Below are positions 35,353 through 44,156 of a stretch of 64,000 nt of DNA, piece by piece. A program made the position numbers and the translations under genes. Position 1 is the stretch's first letter, and every line of letters starts with the position of its first letter. Below the pieces are notes generated by a model. The model ran no database searches and was not told the origin of the DNA. It saw nothing but the letters and a program-made list of their open reading frames with translations. The stretch lies in NCBI GenBank assembly GCA_017450485.1, contig JAFSTN010000028.1:1-64000 (forward strand), written 5' to 3'. This DNA is from Lachnospiraceae bacterium (lineage in GTDB: Bacteria; Bacillota; Clostridia; Lachnospirales; Lachnospiraceae).

Positions 35353-35386
35353 AAACCCCTGCGAAATGATATCGCAGGGGTTTTTT
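35353..35386. terminator. Bidirectional terminator between fliS and galK
   Basis: AAACCCCTGCGA (35353-35364) pairs perfectly with TCGCAGGGGTTT (35372-35383) and T continues to 35386. The A-rich 5' side can serve the convergent galK transcript. Confidence 0.85.
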
Positions 35387-35411
35387 ATTGCAACTGTGTT
35401 GTGCGGGTGAT

Positions 35412-36578
35412 TTAGAAGCGTGTAGGTCCGTCACCTACGGAAACGACATAGAATTCCGGAACCATATCGCATTTTTCTTTATATGCCTTCGTCAGAGTAT
35501 CCTTAAACGTATCTATTGCATCATCGCGTACTATGCTGACCGAGCAGCCTCCGAAGCCGCCTCCGGTGATACGGGATCCGAGACATCCGTCGCAGCTCCA
35601 CGCTGCATCAACCAGCACATCAACTTCCGCACATGAAGTCTCATAATCATCTCTCAGAGATATATGACTCTCGTTCATCAGCTTTCCGAACTCCGTCAGA
35701 TCACCGCGCTTAAGAGCTTCTACGGCCTTGATGGTCCTGCGGTTCTCATATACTGCGTGGTGAGCACGGCGGACGCGAACGGGATCCGCTATTGCGGATT
35801 TATGTTTTTCGAATTCTTCCTCGGTCAGAGCGCCCAGAGAATCGATATCGATCACGGTTTTTAATTCCGACAGAGCTTTTTCACAGGATGAGCGTCTGTC
35901 GTTATATGCCGAATCGACCAGGGAATGCTTAACTTTGCTGTTGGTAACCACGATCTTGTATCCGTCAAGTACGATGGGAGCATATTCGTAATCCAGAGTG
36001 TTACAGTCGAGGAATATCGCATTGTCCTTTTTGCCCATGGCAGATGCAAACTGATCCATGATTCCGCAGTTCATACCATTATAATTGTTCTCGCTGTACT
36101 GTCCGATCTGAGCCAGGTCGACGTTCGTGACCTGATTGAATCCATACAGATCACGCAGCATAAAACCGGTGAGAACCTCAAGTGAAGCCGATGAGGACAG
36201 ACCGCTTCCGGCCGGGATGTCACCGATGATCACCATGTCAAATCCGGTCTCTATCGCATAGCCTCTGCCGATGAAGGCCCAGATCACACCCTTGGGATAA
36301 TTAGTCCAGCCGGCTTCGTCTGCCGGTGTCAGATCATCGAGAGAGGTCTCGATCACTCCTTTGTCCGACAGGTTGATCGAGTAGAAGCGTATTACGCGGT
36401 CTTCTCTTTTCCTTGCTGCGGCGTAGGTACCTATCGTAAGGGCACAGGGGAATACATGTCCTCCGTTGTAATCGGTATGTTCACCGATCAGGTTGACACG
36501 CCCCGGTGCGAAGTATGTACGGATGTCCCCTTCCGCGCCGAAGAGTTCTTTAAATTTCTCATATACGGTCTGCTGCAT
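35412..36578 (-). CDS. galK: Galactokinase
   Basis: Phosphorylates alpha-galactose at C1 with ATP, the first step of the Leloir pathway. 388 residues. GHMP-kinase motifs: the galactokinase signature GRVNLIGEHTDYNGG (about 26-40), the ATP loop PAGSGLSSSASLEV (about 126-139) and the C-terminal GGGFGGCSVS (about 345-354). No other gal genes are adjacent. It is divergent from nth, with about 100 bp between them holding an AT-rich stretch but no clear promoter pair. Confidence 0.95.
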   Translation of the reverse strand: MQQTVYEKFKELFGAEGDIRTYFAPGRVNLIGEHTDYNGGHVFPCALTIGTYAAARKREDRVIRFYSINLSDKGVIETSLDDLTPADEAGWTNYPKGVIWAFIGRGYAIETGFDMVIIGDIPAGSGLSSSASLEVLTGFMLRDLYGFNQVTNVDLAQIGQYSENNYNGMNCGIMDQFASAMGKKDNAIFLDCNTLDYEYAPIVLDGYKIVVTNSKVKHSLVDSAYNDRRSSCEKALSELKTVIDIDSLGALTEEEFEKHKSAIADPVRVRRAHHAVYENRRTIKAVEALKRGDLTEFGKLMNESHISLRDDYETSCAEVDVLVDAAWSCDGCLGSRITGGGFGGCSVSIVRDDAIDTFKDTLTKAYKEKCDMVPEFYVVSVGDGPTRF

Positions 36579-36679
36579 CTTTTTCTTCCTCTTTCTATAT
36601 TGTATATTATGAATATATGGTAACGGTGATGGTGCCCGTGTCTAGATAATAATATACATTATCCGGGTTGGATTAGGAA

Positions 36680-37327
36680 ATGAAAAAGAACGATATAAAA
36701 AAAAGAGTTCCTCAGATACTCGCCCGACTGGATGAGCATTACGGAACGGAATATATATGTTATCTTGAGCATACCAGTGCATGGCAGCTGCTCATATCCA
36801 CGATCCTGTCGGCTCAGTGCACCGATGCACGCGTAAATATCGTCACGCGGGATCTGTACCGTAAGTACCCGACGATAGAGGCATTTGCGGACGCGGATAT
36901 TAAGGAACTCGAGCAGGATATCCATTCAACGGGATTCTATCATAATAAGGCGAAGAATATCATCGCCTGCTGCCGCAGACTGGTCGATGAATACGGAGGA
37001 GAAGTCCCTTCGGATATAGATGAGCTGACTTCACTTCCGGGAGTGGGACGCAAGACTGCCAATGTGATCCGCGGGAATATCTACAATATACCCAGTATAG
37101 TCGTGGATACTCATGTCAAAAGGATATCGGGCAAACTGGGACTTACCCGTAATGAAGACCCTGAGAAGATAGAACGGGATCTGATGAAAGTGCTTCCCGA
37201 GAATCACTGGATACTCTGGAATATCCATATCATCACTTTGGGCAGAACGATCTGCAAGGCCCAGAAACCTGCGTGCAGCGAATGTTTTTTGTGCGATCTG
37301 TGCCCCGCGTGTTATACTCGGGATTGA
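36680..37327 (+). CDS. nth: Endonuclease III (DNA glycosylase/AP lyase)
   Basis: Removes oxidised pyrimidines from DNA and cuts the abasic site. 215 residues. The helix-hairpin-helix LPGVGRKTANV contains catalytic Lys125; catalytic Asp143 lies in VVDTHVKRIS. The iron-sulfur cluster ligands are C192, C199, C202 and C208, matching C-x6-C-x2-C-x5-C. All active-site residues are intact. The histidine kinase gene begins 9 nt after its stop. Confidence 0.95.
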   Translation: MKKNDIKKRVPQILARLDEHYGTEYICYLEHTSAWQLLISTILSAQCTDARVNIVTRDLYRKYPTIEAFADADIKELEQDIHSTGFYHNKAKNIIACCRRLVDEYGGEVPSDIDELTSLPGVGRKTANVIRGNIYNIPSIVVDTHVKRISGKLGLTRNEDPEKIERDLMKVLPENHWILWNIHIITLGRTICKAQKPACSECFLCDLCPACYTRD

Positions 37328-37336
37328 GGCGGTCAT

Positions 37337-39694
37337 ATGATATATAACATTGATTTCGGCATATCCAGCGTACTGTTCCTGATAGTATACTTCGTGTTCC
37401 TCTCGATACAGTATAATTCAGATGTCCCTAGCAACAAGCGCTTCAGGGCGCTGGTTTTGAGTGTCATTGCAGCAGATATTCTGGATATAGTCACGGCAGT
37501 CACAATCTCATATTCCGATACGGTACCGGTTGGATTGAACTATTTTCTCAATGTCTGCTATTTCCTGGCGGCAGCGTTGTGTACCCTTATGCTGCCCGTT
37601 TATCTGAGATTCCTCCTGGATGCAAAAGGCACCATGCATGTCTATGACTGGGCATGCAGGATCATTATAATAATCTATTCGATAATCCTGGTCTCAACCC
37701 CGTTCACCCATCTGATCTTCTTTTTTGACGCTGACAGGCAATATACGTCAGGACCGATATATCTGCTGACTTTCATTATTCCGATACTGTATATGTCATC
37801 CTCTCTGGTGAGACTGTTTGTTAACCGGAAGCGCTTTTCTCACAAGCAGTTGTACGGAACCGTGCTGTTTATCCTGATTGCGGAGCTGGGTCCTCTGTTT
37901 CAGTTGATCTGGTTCAGACACACTTTGCTTGGATATACTGCCATAGCGCTGGCACTTATAGTGCTTCTGTTCTCTTATGAGACGCCGGATTATCAGAAAC
38001 TTGTAGCTACTACACAGAAGCTTGAGGAAAGCACGTCGGAGCTTGAGAAAGCCAGAAATGATGCACAGGAAGCAACCAAGATCGTGCATGAACTCATGAA
38101 AACAGCATCCTGGGCTGTGTATCTGAACGATAAAGGAGAGTTCATAGGAGCCGACAGCAGCGAGGAGTTTCGATATCTGCTCAATGGCAATGCCGACATG
38201 GAGATTCCGGACTATCAGTTATGGACGGATTCTCTTCATCCCGATGACCGTGACAGGGTCACGGAGGCTTTTTACAAGGGATCGTGCGGGATAGCACCTT
38301 ATAACGTGGAGTACAGGTCTCTCGACCGGAGCGGAACCTACAGATGGTACAGAGGTACGGGCGAGCTGTTTGATGATGTAAACGGAGGCAAGGTCTTCAG
38401 AGGTATCATCCAGGATATCCACGAGGATAAGCTCAAGGAGAAACTGAATGAGGAAAAACTTGCCGCTTTGGAAAAACTCGAGAAGTCCGAGGCGGCGCTC
38501 AAGGAAGCACTCGATGAAGCCCAGCGCGCCAATAAGGCCAAAAGTAACTTCCTGAGTAATATGTCCCATGATATACGTACTCCGATGAACGCAGTAATAG
38601 GTTTTACTGAGCTGGCCATGGAGAACAGCGGTGATGAAGTTGCCGTCAGAGATTATCTGGAGAAGATACAGACTTCGGGTAATCATCTGCTTATGCTCAT
38701 TAACGATATACTGGATATGAGCAAGATAGAGAGTGGCCGCATAAATATAGAAAACAGCAAGTGCGATCTTAAGGAGATCATCAATAACCTGGAAAAAATC
38801 ACGGAATCGGATATTAAGAACAGACACCAGCATTTCTCCATAAGCATGGAGAATATGAATGAGAGCATGGTAATGTGCGATAAGCTTCGCATTAATCAGA
38901 TACTGCTCAATTGTCTGGGTAATTCCATCAAGTTCACGCCCGATGAAGGGTATGTGGAGCTCAGGGTGCAGAAGATCCCGCTGGATGATCCTGATCGTGC
39001 GGAGTTCATATTTATCATAGCCGATACCGGTATAGGAATGAGCAAGGAATTCCTGGAGCATATGTTTGAACCTTTTGAGAGAGAGAGGACATCCACGATA
39101 AGCAAGACCCAGGGAACCGGACTGGGAATGACGATCACCAGGAATCTGATACAGATGATGGGCGGCAACATCAATGTGGAAAGCCGTGAGGGAGAGGGAA
39201 CGACATATACCATAACGATCCCGCTGGAAGTGGTACATGAGCATAGCTCCGAACGAAATGAAGAGACGGATCCCGCGGATATCCCGACCGATGTTATGGC
39301 AGAATATCTCAGGGGACGGCATTTTCTTCTGGTAGATGATAATGCGACCAACCGCATGCTCGCACAGGGCGTGTTCAAGTCCCGCGGAATAACGGCTGAC
39401 GAAGCTGTAAACGGGGAGGAAGCGGTAGAGATAATCCGAAATGCGGCCTTCGGTGAGTACGATATGATCCTGATGGACGTACAGATGCCGGTTATGGACG
39501 GTTTCGCCGCCACGGATCTGATCAGAGCGCTGGATGATCCGGAACTTGCCAATCTGCCCATTCTGGCAATGACGGCAAATGCGTTTGCCGAGGACAGGGA
39601 TGAATGTCTGTCCCACGGGATGAACGATTACATTGCCAAGCCGTATAAGCCTGACGAACTGATCCGGAAGCTTTATATGTGTTTGAAAATGTGA
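37337..39694 (+). CDS. Hybrid sensor histidine kinase/response regulator, 7-TM type
   Basis: Signal transducer of 785 residues. Seven membrane helices (about 8-27, 37-57, 68-90, 106-124, 140-163, 173-193, 198-213) form the sensor, then a coiled coil, a PAS domain (about 250-365), a second coiled coil, HisKA with His411 in NMSHDIRTPMNAV, an HATPase domain (N box near 526-533, DTGIGMS 563-569, TGLGM 594-598) and a receiver domain with Asp714 in MDVQMPVMDG. There is no output domain and no separate regulator beside it, so the target is unknown. It may share a transcript with nth. Confidence 0.9.
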   Translation: MIYNIDFGISSVLFLIVYFVFLSIQYNSDVPSNKRFRALVLSVIAADILDIVTAVTISYSDTVPVGLNYFLNVCYFLAAALCTLMLPVYLRFLLDAKGTMHVYDWACRIIIIIYSIILVSTPFTHLIFFFDADRQYTSGPIYLLTFIIPILYMSSSLVRLFVNRKRFSHKQLYGTVLFILIAELGPLFQLIWFRHTLLGYTAIALALIVLLFSYETPDYQKLVATTQKLEESTSELEKARNDAQEATKIVHELMKTASWAVYLNDKGEFIGADSSEEFRYLLNGNADMEIPDYQLWTDSLHPDDRDRVTEAFYKGSCGIAPYNVEYRSLDRSGTYRWYRGTGELFDDVNGGKVFRGIIQDIHEDKLKEKLNEEKLAALEKLEKSEAALKEALDEAQRANKAKSNFLSNMSHDIRTPMNAVIGFTELAMENSGDEVAVRDYLEKIQTSGNHLLMLINDILDMSKIESGRINIENSKCDLKEIINNLEKITESDIKNRHQHFSISMENMNESMVMCDKLRINQILLNCLGNSIKFTPDEGYVELRVQKIPLDDPDRAEFIFIIADTGIGMSKEFLEHMFEPFERERTSTISKTQGTGLGMTITRNLIQMMGGNINVESREGEGTTYTITIPLEVVHEHSSERNEETDPADIPTDVMAEYLRGRHFLLVDDNATNRMLAQGVFKSRGITADEAVNGEEAVEIIRNAAFGEYDMILMDVQMPVMDGFAATDLIRALDDPELANLPILAMTANAFAEDRDECLSHGMNDYIAKPYKPDELIRKLYMCLKM

Positions 39695-39724
39695 TTGCGT
39701 ATTGTATGTCACATAATGTATAAT
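39695..39724 (+). promoter_or_regulatory. Promoter of the ECF S component-coaX operon
   Basis: TTGCGT (39695-39700), 18-bp spacer and perfect TATAAT (39719-39724), starting one base after the histidine kinase stop codon. Confidence 0.65.
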
Positions 39725-39730
39725 TCACAC

Positions 39731-39807
39731 GTTGTCTGGTCATCGGACTTTTGTCCGAGAGCCATAGTTGCACTATACCCGTCAGGGACAGTAGCAGGAG
39801 GATAAAA
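39731..39807 (+). promoter_or_regulatory. Structured leader before the ECF S component
   Basis: The ~77-nt leader holds a hairpin TCGGAC/GTCCGA with a TTTT loop (about 39743-39758), a small ATAG/CTAT hairpin (about 39764-39776) and GTCAGGGACAG just before AGGAGGA. The 5' TGTC could pair with the later GACA to close the whole. It may be a regulatory leader controlling vitamin uptake; it was not matched to a known riboswitch class. Confidence 0.3.
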
Positions 39808-40410
39808 ATGAATAACAAAACAAAAACATTGGTAGGAATCGGTTTGCTGACAGCCGTTGTGGTTGTTCTGCAGGCTCTCGCGATCGGCATCAGATTCGGG
39901 CTGTTTAACATTACACTCGTACTTGTGCCCATCATTGTCGGAGTTGCACTTTACGGATATGTAGCCGGAATATGGCTCGGTGCGATTTTCGGTCTGGTAG
40001 TACTGTTTACCGACGCCGGAGTATTTATGGCGATCAACATTCCCGGAACGATCATCACCTGCATATTAAAGGGTGCATTGGCCGGATTCCTCGCCGGGAT
40101 CGCATATAAGTCACTTGAAAAGAAGAATGCATTGGCAGCGGTTATAGTTGCCGGCATTGTCGCACCGGTTGTTAATACAGGTGTATTCTTACTGGGATGC
40201 CGTCTGTTCTTCTACAACACCATTAAGGAATGGGCAGCAGGTGCCGGCTTTGCAAGTGCAGGTGTATATATGCTGACAGCTTTTGTAGGACTGAATTTCC
40301 TGGTTGAGCTGGCTATCAATCTGATCCTCAGTACGGTCATTGTACGTATTATTCAGATCGGAAAAAGAAGCGGAGCAGCTACCGTCGACAATGAGGATGC
40401 ACAGAAATGA
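39808..40410 (+). CDS. ECF transporter S component, probably pantothenate (PanT-like)
   Basis: Vitamin-binding membrane subunit of an energy-coupling-factor transporter, 200 residues with about six helices, of the general ECF S-component family. The start at 39808 is chosen for AGGAGG at proper distance; an in-frame start at 39751 would lie in the leader. Its stop overlaps the coaX start (ATGA). S components are often co-transcribed with enzymes of the same vitamin, so pantothenate is the likely substrate. The EcfA/A'/T module is not in the window. Assignment of substrate rests on context only. Confidence 0.75.
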   Translation: MNNKTKTLVGIGLLTAVVVVLQALAIGIRFGLFNITLVLVPIIVGVALYGYVAGIWLGAIFGLVVLFTDAGVFMAINIPGTIITCILKGALAGFLAGIAYKSLEKKNALAAVIVAGIVAPVVNTGVFLLGCRLFFYNTIKEWAAGAGFASAGVYMLTAFVGLNFLVELAINLILSTVIVRIIQIGKRSGAATVDNEDAQK

Positions 40411-41180
40411 TACTTGCGATCGACCTGGGGAACACGAACGTCACGTTCGGTTGTCTTAATGAGGAAACCGGTGACATCCTGTTTGAAGAACGTATACATA
40501 CGGATTTTAAGAACACCTCGGTGGAATATGCCGTTCAGATCAAAACGATCATGGATATCCGCGGGGTATCCGCATCCGATATCACGGGCGGCATATTGTC
40601 ATCTTCGGTTCCGCCCGTTACCAGACAGGTGCGAAATGCTGCCGAGATGATCCTCAAGATGCCCATCATAGAGGTGGGACCCGGTATCAGGACCGGTGTG
40701 GATATCAAGATAGACGACCCTGCATCTTTGGGACCCGACCTTCTGGTAGGTGCGGTAGCGGGACTTAATGAGTACGGTTCGCCCCTTATCCTTGTGGATA
40801 TGGGTACCGCTACAACCATTTCCGTGATCGATGACCAGAAGAGATTCATGGGTGGTATGATCATGCCCGGCGTCAAGGTATCCGTAAACGGCCTGACGGC
40901 GAATGCCGCCCATCTGCCCGATATAGCCATAGAGCTGCCGGATAAGCTGATCAACGGCACAACCGTAGGAGCCATGCAGAGCGGTAGTGTTTACGGACAC
41001 GCAGCCTGTATAGACGGTATGATCGAACGTATATGGGATGATCTGGGATATAAGACGTCTGTTGTGGCTACAGGCGGATTTGCCAGAACGGTCATACCCT
41101 GCTGTAAGACTGATATAGTGATAGATTCCGAATTGCTGATCAAGGGATTGTGTATCCTGTATCAGAAGAATACCAGATAG
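40407..41180 (+). CDS. coaX: Type III pantothenate kinase
   Basis: Phosphorylates pantothenate, the first step of coenzyme A synthesis. 257 residues of the ASKHA fold: phosphate-1 motif LAIDLGNTNVTFG (about 3-15), GPDLLVGAVAG (about 111-121), DMGTATTISVI (about 131-141) and VATGGFAR near the end. CoaX is insensitive to CoA feedback. It overlaps the S component gene by 4 nt. The gene ends 1 bp from the end of a convergent gene. Confidence 0.94.
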   Translation: MILAIDLGNTNVTFGCLNEETGDILFEERIHTDFKNTSVEYAVQIKTIMDIRGVSASDITGGILSSSVPPVTRQVRNAAEMILKMPIIEVGPGIRTGVDIKIDDPASLGPDLLVGAVAGLNEYGSPLILVDMGTATTISVIDDQKRFMGGMIMPGVKVSVNGLTANAAHLPDIAIELPDKLINGTTVGAMQSGSVYGHAACIDGMIERIWDDLGYKTSVVATGGFARTVIPCCKTDIVIDSELLIKGLCILYQKNTR

Positions 41181-41181
41181 A

Positions 41182-41790
41182 TCAGGCCAGATATTCGTTC
41201 AATGAACGGATGATGGAGTCTTTCATAGGAGTATTAAGCGATTGGGCAATGGGGATAAGACTCGTGATCGAATCCTTATCACCGTACGAATCGTATATAG
41301 ATGCCAGAGCTTTGTAGGTGCCGCTTACGTCGGTTCCCGTGGATACAGCGTATTCCAGGACCGTTCGGGCGGCATCTGTTTCATTCAATGAGATGAGTTC
41401 ATTCGCCCATTTCTGCAGGGTGGACGCAAGCAACGTGTATCTTTGATCATACAGAGTCAAAAGAGTGATGTTGGGGGCTCCGTATTTCATTTTTAGGTCA
41501 GTATTACTGATACCTGTCAGGTTGACCACCGGAGACTTGGATAGTTCGCCTATGGTATCTATGCAGGAAGCTATGGTATCATTATCCGTGTGAAGGTTTA
41601 CCGGCAACTTATCCATAGGGATCGTCAGATAATTCAGATCATCCAGAGGTTTGCGCCTGACAGAATTGGCGGCGCGCTCTTTTTCCCAGAATTCGGCTTC
41701 CGCCTGAGCGAATTTATCATTTGCACCGCGGGTCGCCCAGAAGACGATAAGACTGATGATCAGTGCGGTTGCCAAAACTATCAGGTTCAT
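41182..41790 (-). CDS. Membrane-anchored protein with TPR-like helical domain
   Basis: 202 residues of unknown function. A single N-terminal membrane helix (NLIVLATALIISLIVFWAT) is followed by a charged linker and a helical region (about 110-200) whose pattern (LLASTLQKWANELISLNE, then ARTVLEYAVSTG and YKALASIYDSYGD) reads like tetratricopeptide repeats. Similar small proteins occur in Lachnospiraceae. It faces the convergent coaX with no terminator visible between them and is divergent from a 36-residue membrane peptide gene. A scaffold role is only a guess. Confidence 0.7.
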   Translation of the reverse strand: MNLIVLATALIISLIVFWATRGANDKFAQAEAEFWEKERAANSVRRKPLDDLNYLTIPMDKLPVNLHTDNDTIASCIDTIGELSKSPVVNLTGISNTDLKMKYGAPNITLLTLYDQRYTLLASTLQKWANELISLNETDAARTVLEYAVSTGTDVSGTYKALASIYDSYGDKDSITSLIPIAQSLNTPMKDSIIRSLNEYLA

Positions 41791-41828
41791 CTATAATCCT
41801 TTCTGAAAGCAGGGAACGGAGAATAAAA

Positions 41829-41939
41829 ATGCAGGGTAATAGCGGAAAAAAACGACGCAGACAGGTAATCATATCGATCATAGCCTTTATACTGGTTCTG
41901 ATGATGGTCATTCCGACTATAATCACTCTGATAGGTTAA
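41829..41939 (+). CDS. Single-pass membrane peptide (36 aa)
   Basis: Small gene encoding MQGNSGKKRRRQ followed by a single membrane helix (VIISIIAFILVLMMVIPTII) and a short tail. The basic run before the helix predicts an N-in orientation. GGAACGGAG lies 8-15 nt upstream of the ATG. It is divergent from the TPR-like gene (38 bp apart) and about 50 bp before vanW. Short basic-plus-helix peptides of this kind recur in Lachnospiraceae, but no function is known to me. Confidence 0.6.
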   Translation: MQGNSGKKRRRQVIISIIAFILVLMMVIPTIITLIG

Positions 41940-41989
41940 GGACTCTACAGCAGTTCTGTGTTTAATCATAGCATATTTTGGAGCATATG

Positions 41990-43498
41990 ATGCGAAATAA
42001 ACAAAAGCAGATAGGTATATTTACCGAAATTACGAAGACGGTCATTCCGATGATCGCAGTAACTATAGGTATAAGTATCCCTATCAATGCAAATGCGGCG
42101 CCGGGTTCGGGGATCGAAACCGGTGTTTTTGTTGATGATATAGATATATCCGGATGCAGCCGGGATGAAGCTGCGAAGCTTGTCAGATCCAGAGTTGCGG
42201 CATGGGATGCATCCACTGTCACTGTCACGGACGGAGCGGATTATTCGTATACTTTCACCGGATCCGATATAGGATTCAAGTGGGTGAATGAATCGGTCAT
42301 CGATGAAGCCGCATCGCTGGGGAAGACCGGAGATATAGTATCCCGTTATATACAGTTGACGGATCTGGCCAGACAGCCCAAAGTATACGAGCTCGAGTAT
42401 TCGGTAGACAATGCGTTGCTTTCGGACATCATAGCGGGGTGTGCTGCGGAATATGACAGAGAGGCCGTGAATGCCTCCCTGACCAGAGCAGACGGTTCAT
42501 TCTCCATTACCGAAGGTGTTGCGGGACGGGCCATAGACCAGGCGGCAGTGGTATCGGGGATCACTGACTATCTTACACATGAGTGGGACGGAAGTCCTTA
42601 TACATATAACATGGAGGTCGAGACGCTTGCTCCGCTCGGCAGCTACGAGGATCTCTCCAGAGTTACGGATGTACTCGGTACCTTTACCACGAGCTTTTCC
42701 ACATCCGGATCTTCCCGGTCGGCCAATATCACCAATGCATGCGGCCTGATCAACGGAACCACATTATATCCCGGAGAGGAGTTTTCCACACTGGATACGA
42801 TAACCCCTTTCTCCGAGGCAAACGGATACTTCATGGCGGGATCTTATCTGAACGGTCAGGTAGTGGACAGCCTGGGAGGAGGAATCTGTCAGGTATCCAC
42901 AACGCTGTATAATGCTGTACTCCTGTCCGAGTTGGAAGTATCCGAGAGACATTGTCACTCTATGATCATAGGATACGTTAAGCCCAGTATGGATGCAGCT
43001 ATAGCGGAATCTTCCGGCAAGAATTTCCGGTTCATCAACAACACGGATTATCCCATATACATAGACGGACATACCACTGCCGAGAAGCAGATCACCTTCA
43101 CTATCTACGGAGTTGAATCCCGTCCTGCCTCTCACAAGGTTACCTATGAGAGTGAGGTGCTTGAAACAACCGTACCCGAGAGTGATATGATATATACCAG
43201 CGAGGCACAGGGCGCCGGATACAGTTCGGGCATACAGTCCGCACATATAGGCTACAAGGCCAGACTGTGGAGAAACACATATGAGAACGGAGAACTTGTC
43301 AGCCGTGACGAAGTAAACTCCAGCAAATACAACATGTCTCCGAGAAGCATCACTATCGGTGTAGCTACGGATAATGCCGATATCTATAACATGCTCATGG
43401 AAGCTGCCGCATCCGGAAGTGCCGATACCGCAGCAGCCGCCGCCGCACAGGCAGCAGCAATGCTGAATCCTGCGCCTGCTCCTGCAGAGGGCGAGTGA
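41990..43498 (+). CDS. VanW family protein with peptidoglycan-binding-like N-terminal domain
   Basis: 502 residues, exported or membrane-anchored through an N-terminal helix (about 13-35). A PG-binding-4 type region follows (about 40-240), then the VanW domain (about 245-370) with the signature SLGGGICQVSTTLYNAVL and HSMIIGYV. The C-terminal region (about 385-480) is beta-rich and ends in an Ala/Pro-rich tail. ATG at 41990 has GGAG 6 nt upstream; an ATG at 41987 is also possible. VanW-domain proteins are common in clostridial cell envelopes and probably bind or modify peptidoglycan; this is not a vancomycin resistance marker by itself. Confidence 0.85.
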   Translation: MRNKQKQIGIFTEITKTVIPMIAVTIGISIPINANAAPGSGIETGVFVDDIDISGCSRDEAAKLVRSRVAAWDASTVTVTDGADYSYTFTGSDIGFKWVNESVIDEAASLGKTGDIVSRYIQLTDLARQPKVYELEYSVDNALLSDIIAGCAAEYDREAVNASLTRADGSFSITEGVAGRAIDQAAVVSGITDYLTHEWDGSPYTYNMEVETLAPLGSYEDLSRVTDVLGTFTTSFSTSGSSRSANITNACGLINGTTLYPGEEFSTLDTITPFSEANGYFMAGSYLNGQVVDSLGGGICQVSTTLYNAVLLSELEVSERHCHSMIIGYVKPSMDAAIAESSGKNFRFINNTDYPIYIDGHTTAEKQITFTIYGVESRPASHKVTYESEVLETTVPESDMIYTSEAQGAGYSSGIQSAHIGYKARLWRNTYENGELVSRDEVNSSKYNMSPRSITIGVATDNADIYNMLMEAAASGSADTAAAAAAQAAAMLNPAPAPAEGE

Positions 43499-43517
43499 GA
43501 ACAGGCAAAAGCATAAG

Positions 43518-44156
43518 ATGAAAGCCGAAGGAATATCCGTAAATAGTGTTCCGGGTACAGTCCGAGCAAGAGACTGTACCTTTTTAAGTGGAAAACATAT
43601 CGTCATGACAGGATATGCGGGTGCTTCCGGCACAGTCAGGGAAGCATGCTCAAAGGCAGAGATTCTTTCGGCAAGGTTTTCACCCTCATATATAGACAGG
43701 ATAATGCATATTCCCGTTATGAACGGAGAGAAGCAGGAGACTGTCGACGGTATCATAAGCAGATCCGTGGAAGCAGGTGCGGAGGTCATATATAATCTGA
43801 AAGCCGGCGACGGAGGTATATATGCTGCGCTGTGGCAGCTGGGAGAGAGTCTGAACTCCGGGTTTGCGGTGCGCCATAAGGATATACCGATACTACAGGA
43901 GACAATAGAGGTATGCAATCTGCTGGATATAAATCCGTATATGCTTGAAAGCGGAGATTGCATGCTGATGGTGACGGATGCCCCGTCAAAACTGACAGAG
44001 GAAATGAACCGAGCCGGCATACCTGCCGCGGATATTGGGAACTTGACGACAGAACGCAAGCGTGCAATCATAAACGGAGAGAATGAACGATATCTCAACA
44101 GACCCGAAACGGAGATAAGCAGTAACAGGGGGTTACAGAATGGACAACATACGTGA
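43518..44156 (+). CDS. AIR synthase/HypE-like protein lacking the N-terminal half
   Basis: 212 residues that match only the C-terminal half of AIR-synthase-related (HypE-like) proteins. GDGGIYAALWQLGESLNSG and KDIPILQETIEVCNLLDINPY correspond to the GG-ALWE and IPVRQET-ICE-FDLNPY segments, and NRAGIPAADIGNLT to AGIPAA-IG-VT. The usual ~150-residue ATP-binding half with its Asp-rich loop is missing, and no such sequence precedes it; the region upstream is the end of vanW. The start has no good ribosome site. It overlaps the Lrp gene by 17 nt. It may be a derived, non-enzymatic ligand-binding protein. Confidence 0.6.
   Translation: MKAEGISVNSVPGTVRARDCTFLSGKHIVMTGYAGASGTVREACSKAEILSARFSPSYIDRIMHIPVMNGEKQETVDGIISRSVEAGAEVIYNLKAGDGGIYAALWQLGESLNSGFAVRHKDIPILQETIEVCNLLDINPYMLESGDCMLMVTDAPSKLTEEMNRAGIPAADIGNLTTERKRAIINGENERYLNRPETEISSNRGLQNGQHT

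Noticed and set aside
38219-39712. Long minus-strand open frame opposite the histidine kinase
   Set aside because: The plus-strand kinase motifs are complete; the reverse frame has unlikely composition and no motif.
41990-43498. Vancomycin resistance gene (VanW)
   Set aside because: VanW-domain proteins are general clostridial envelope proteins; no ligase, dehydrogenase or dipeptidase genes of a van operon are present.
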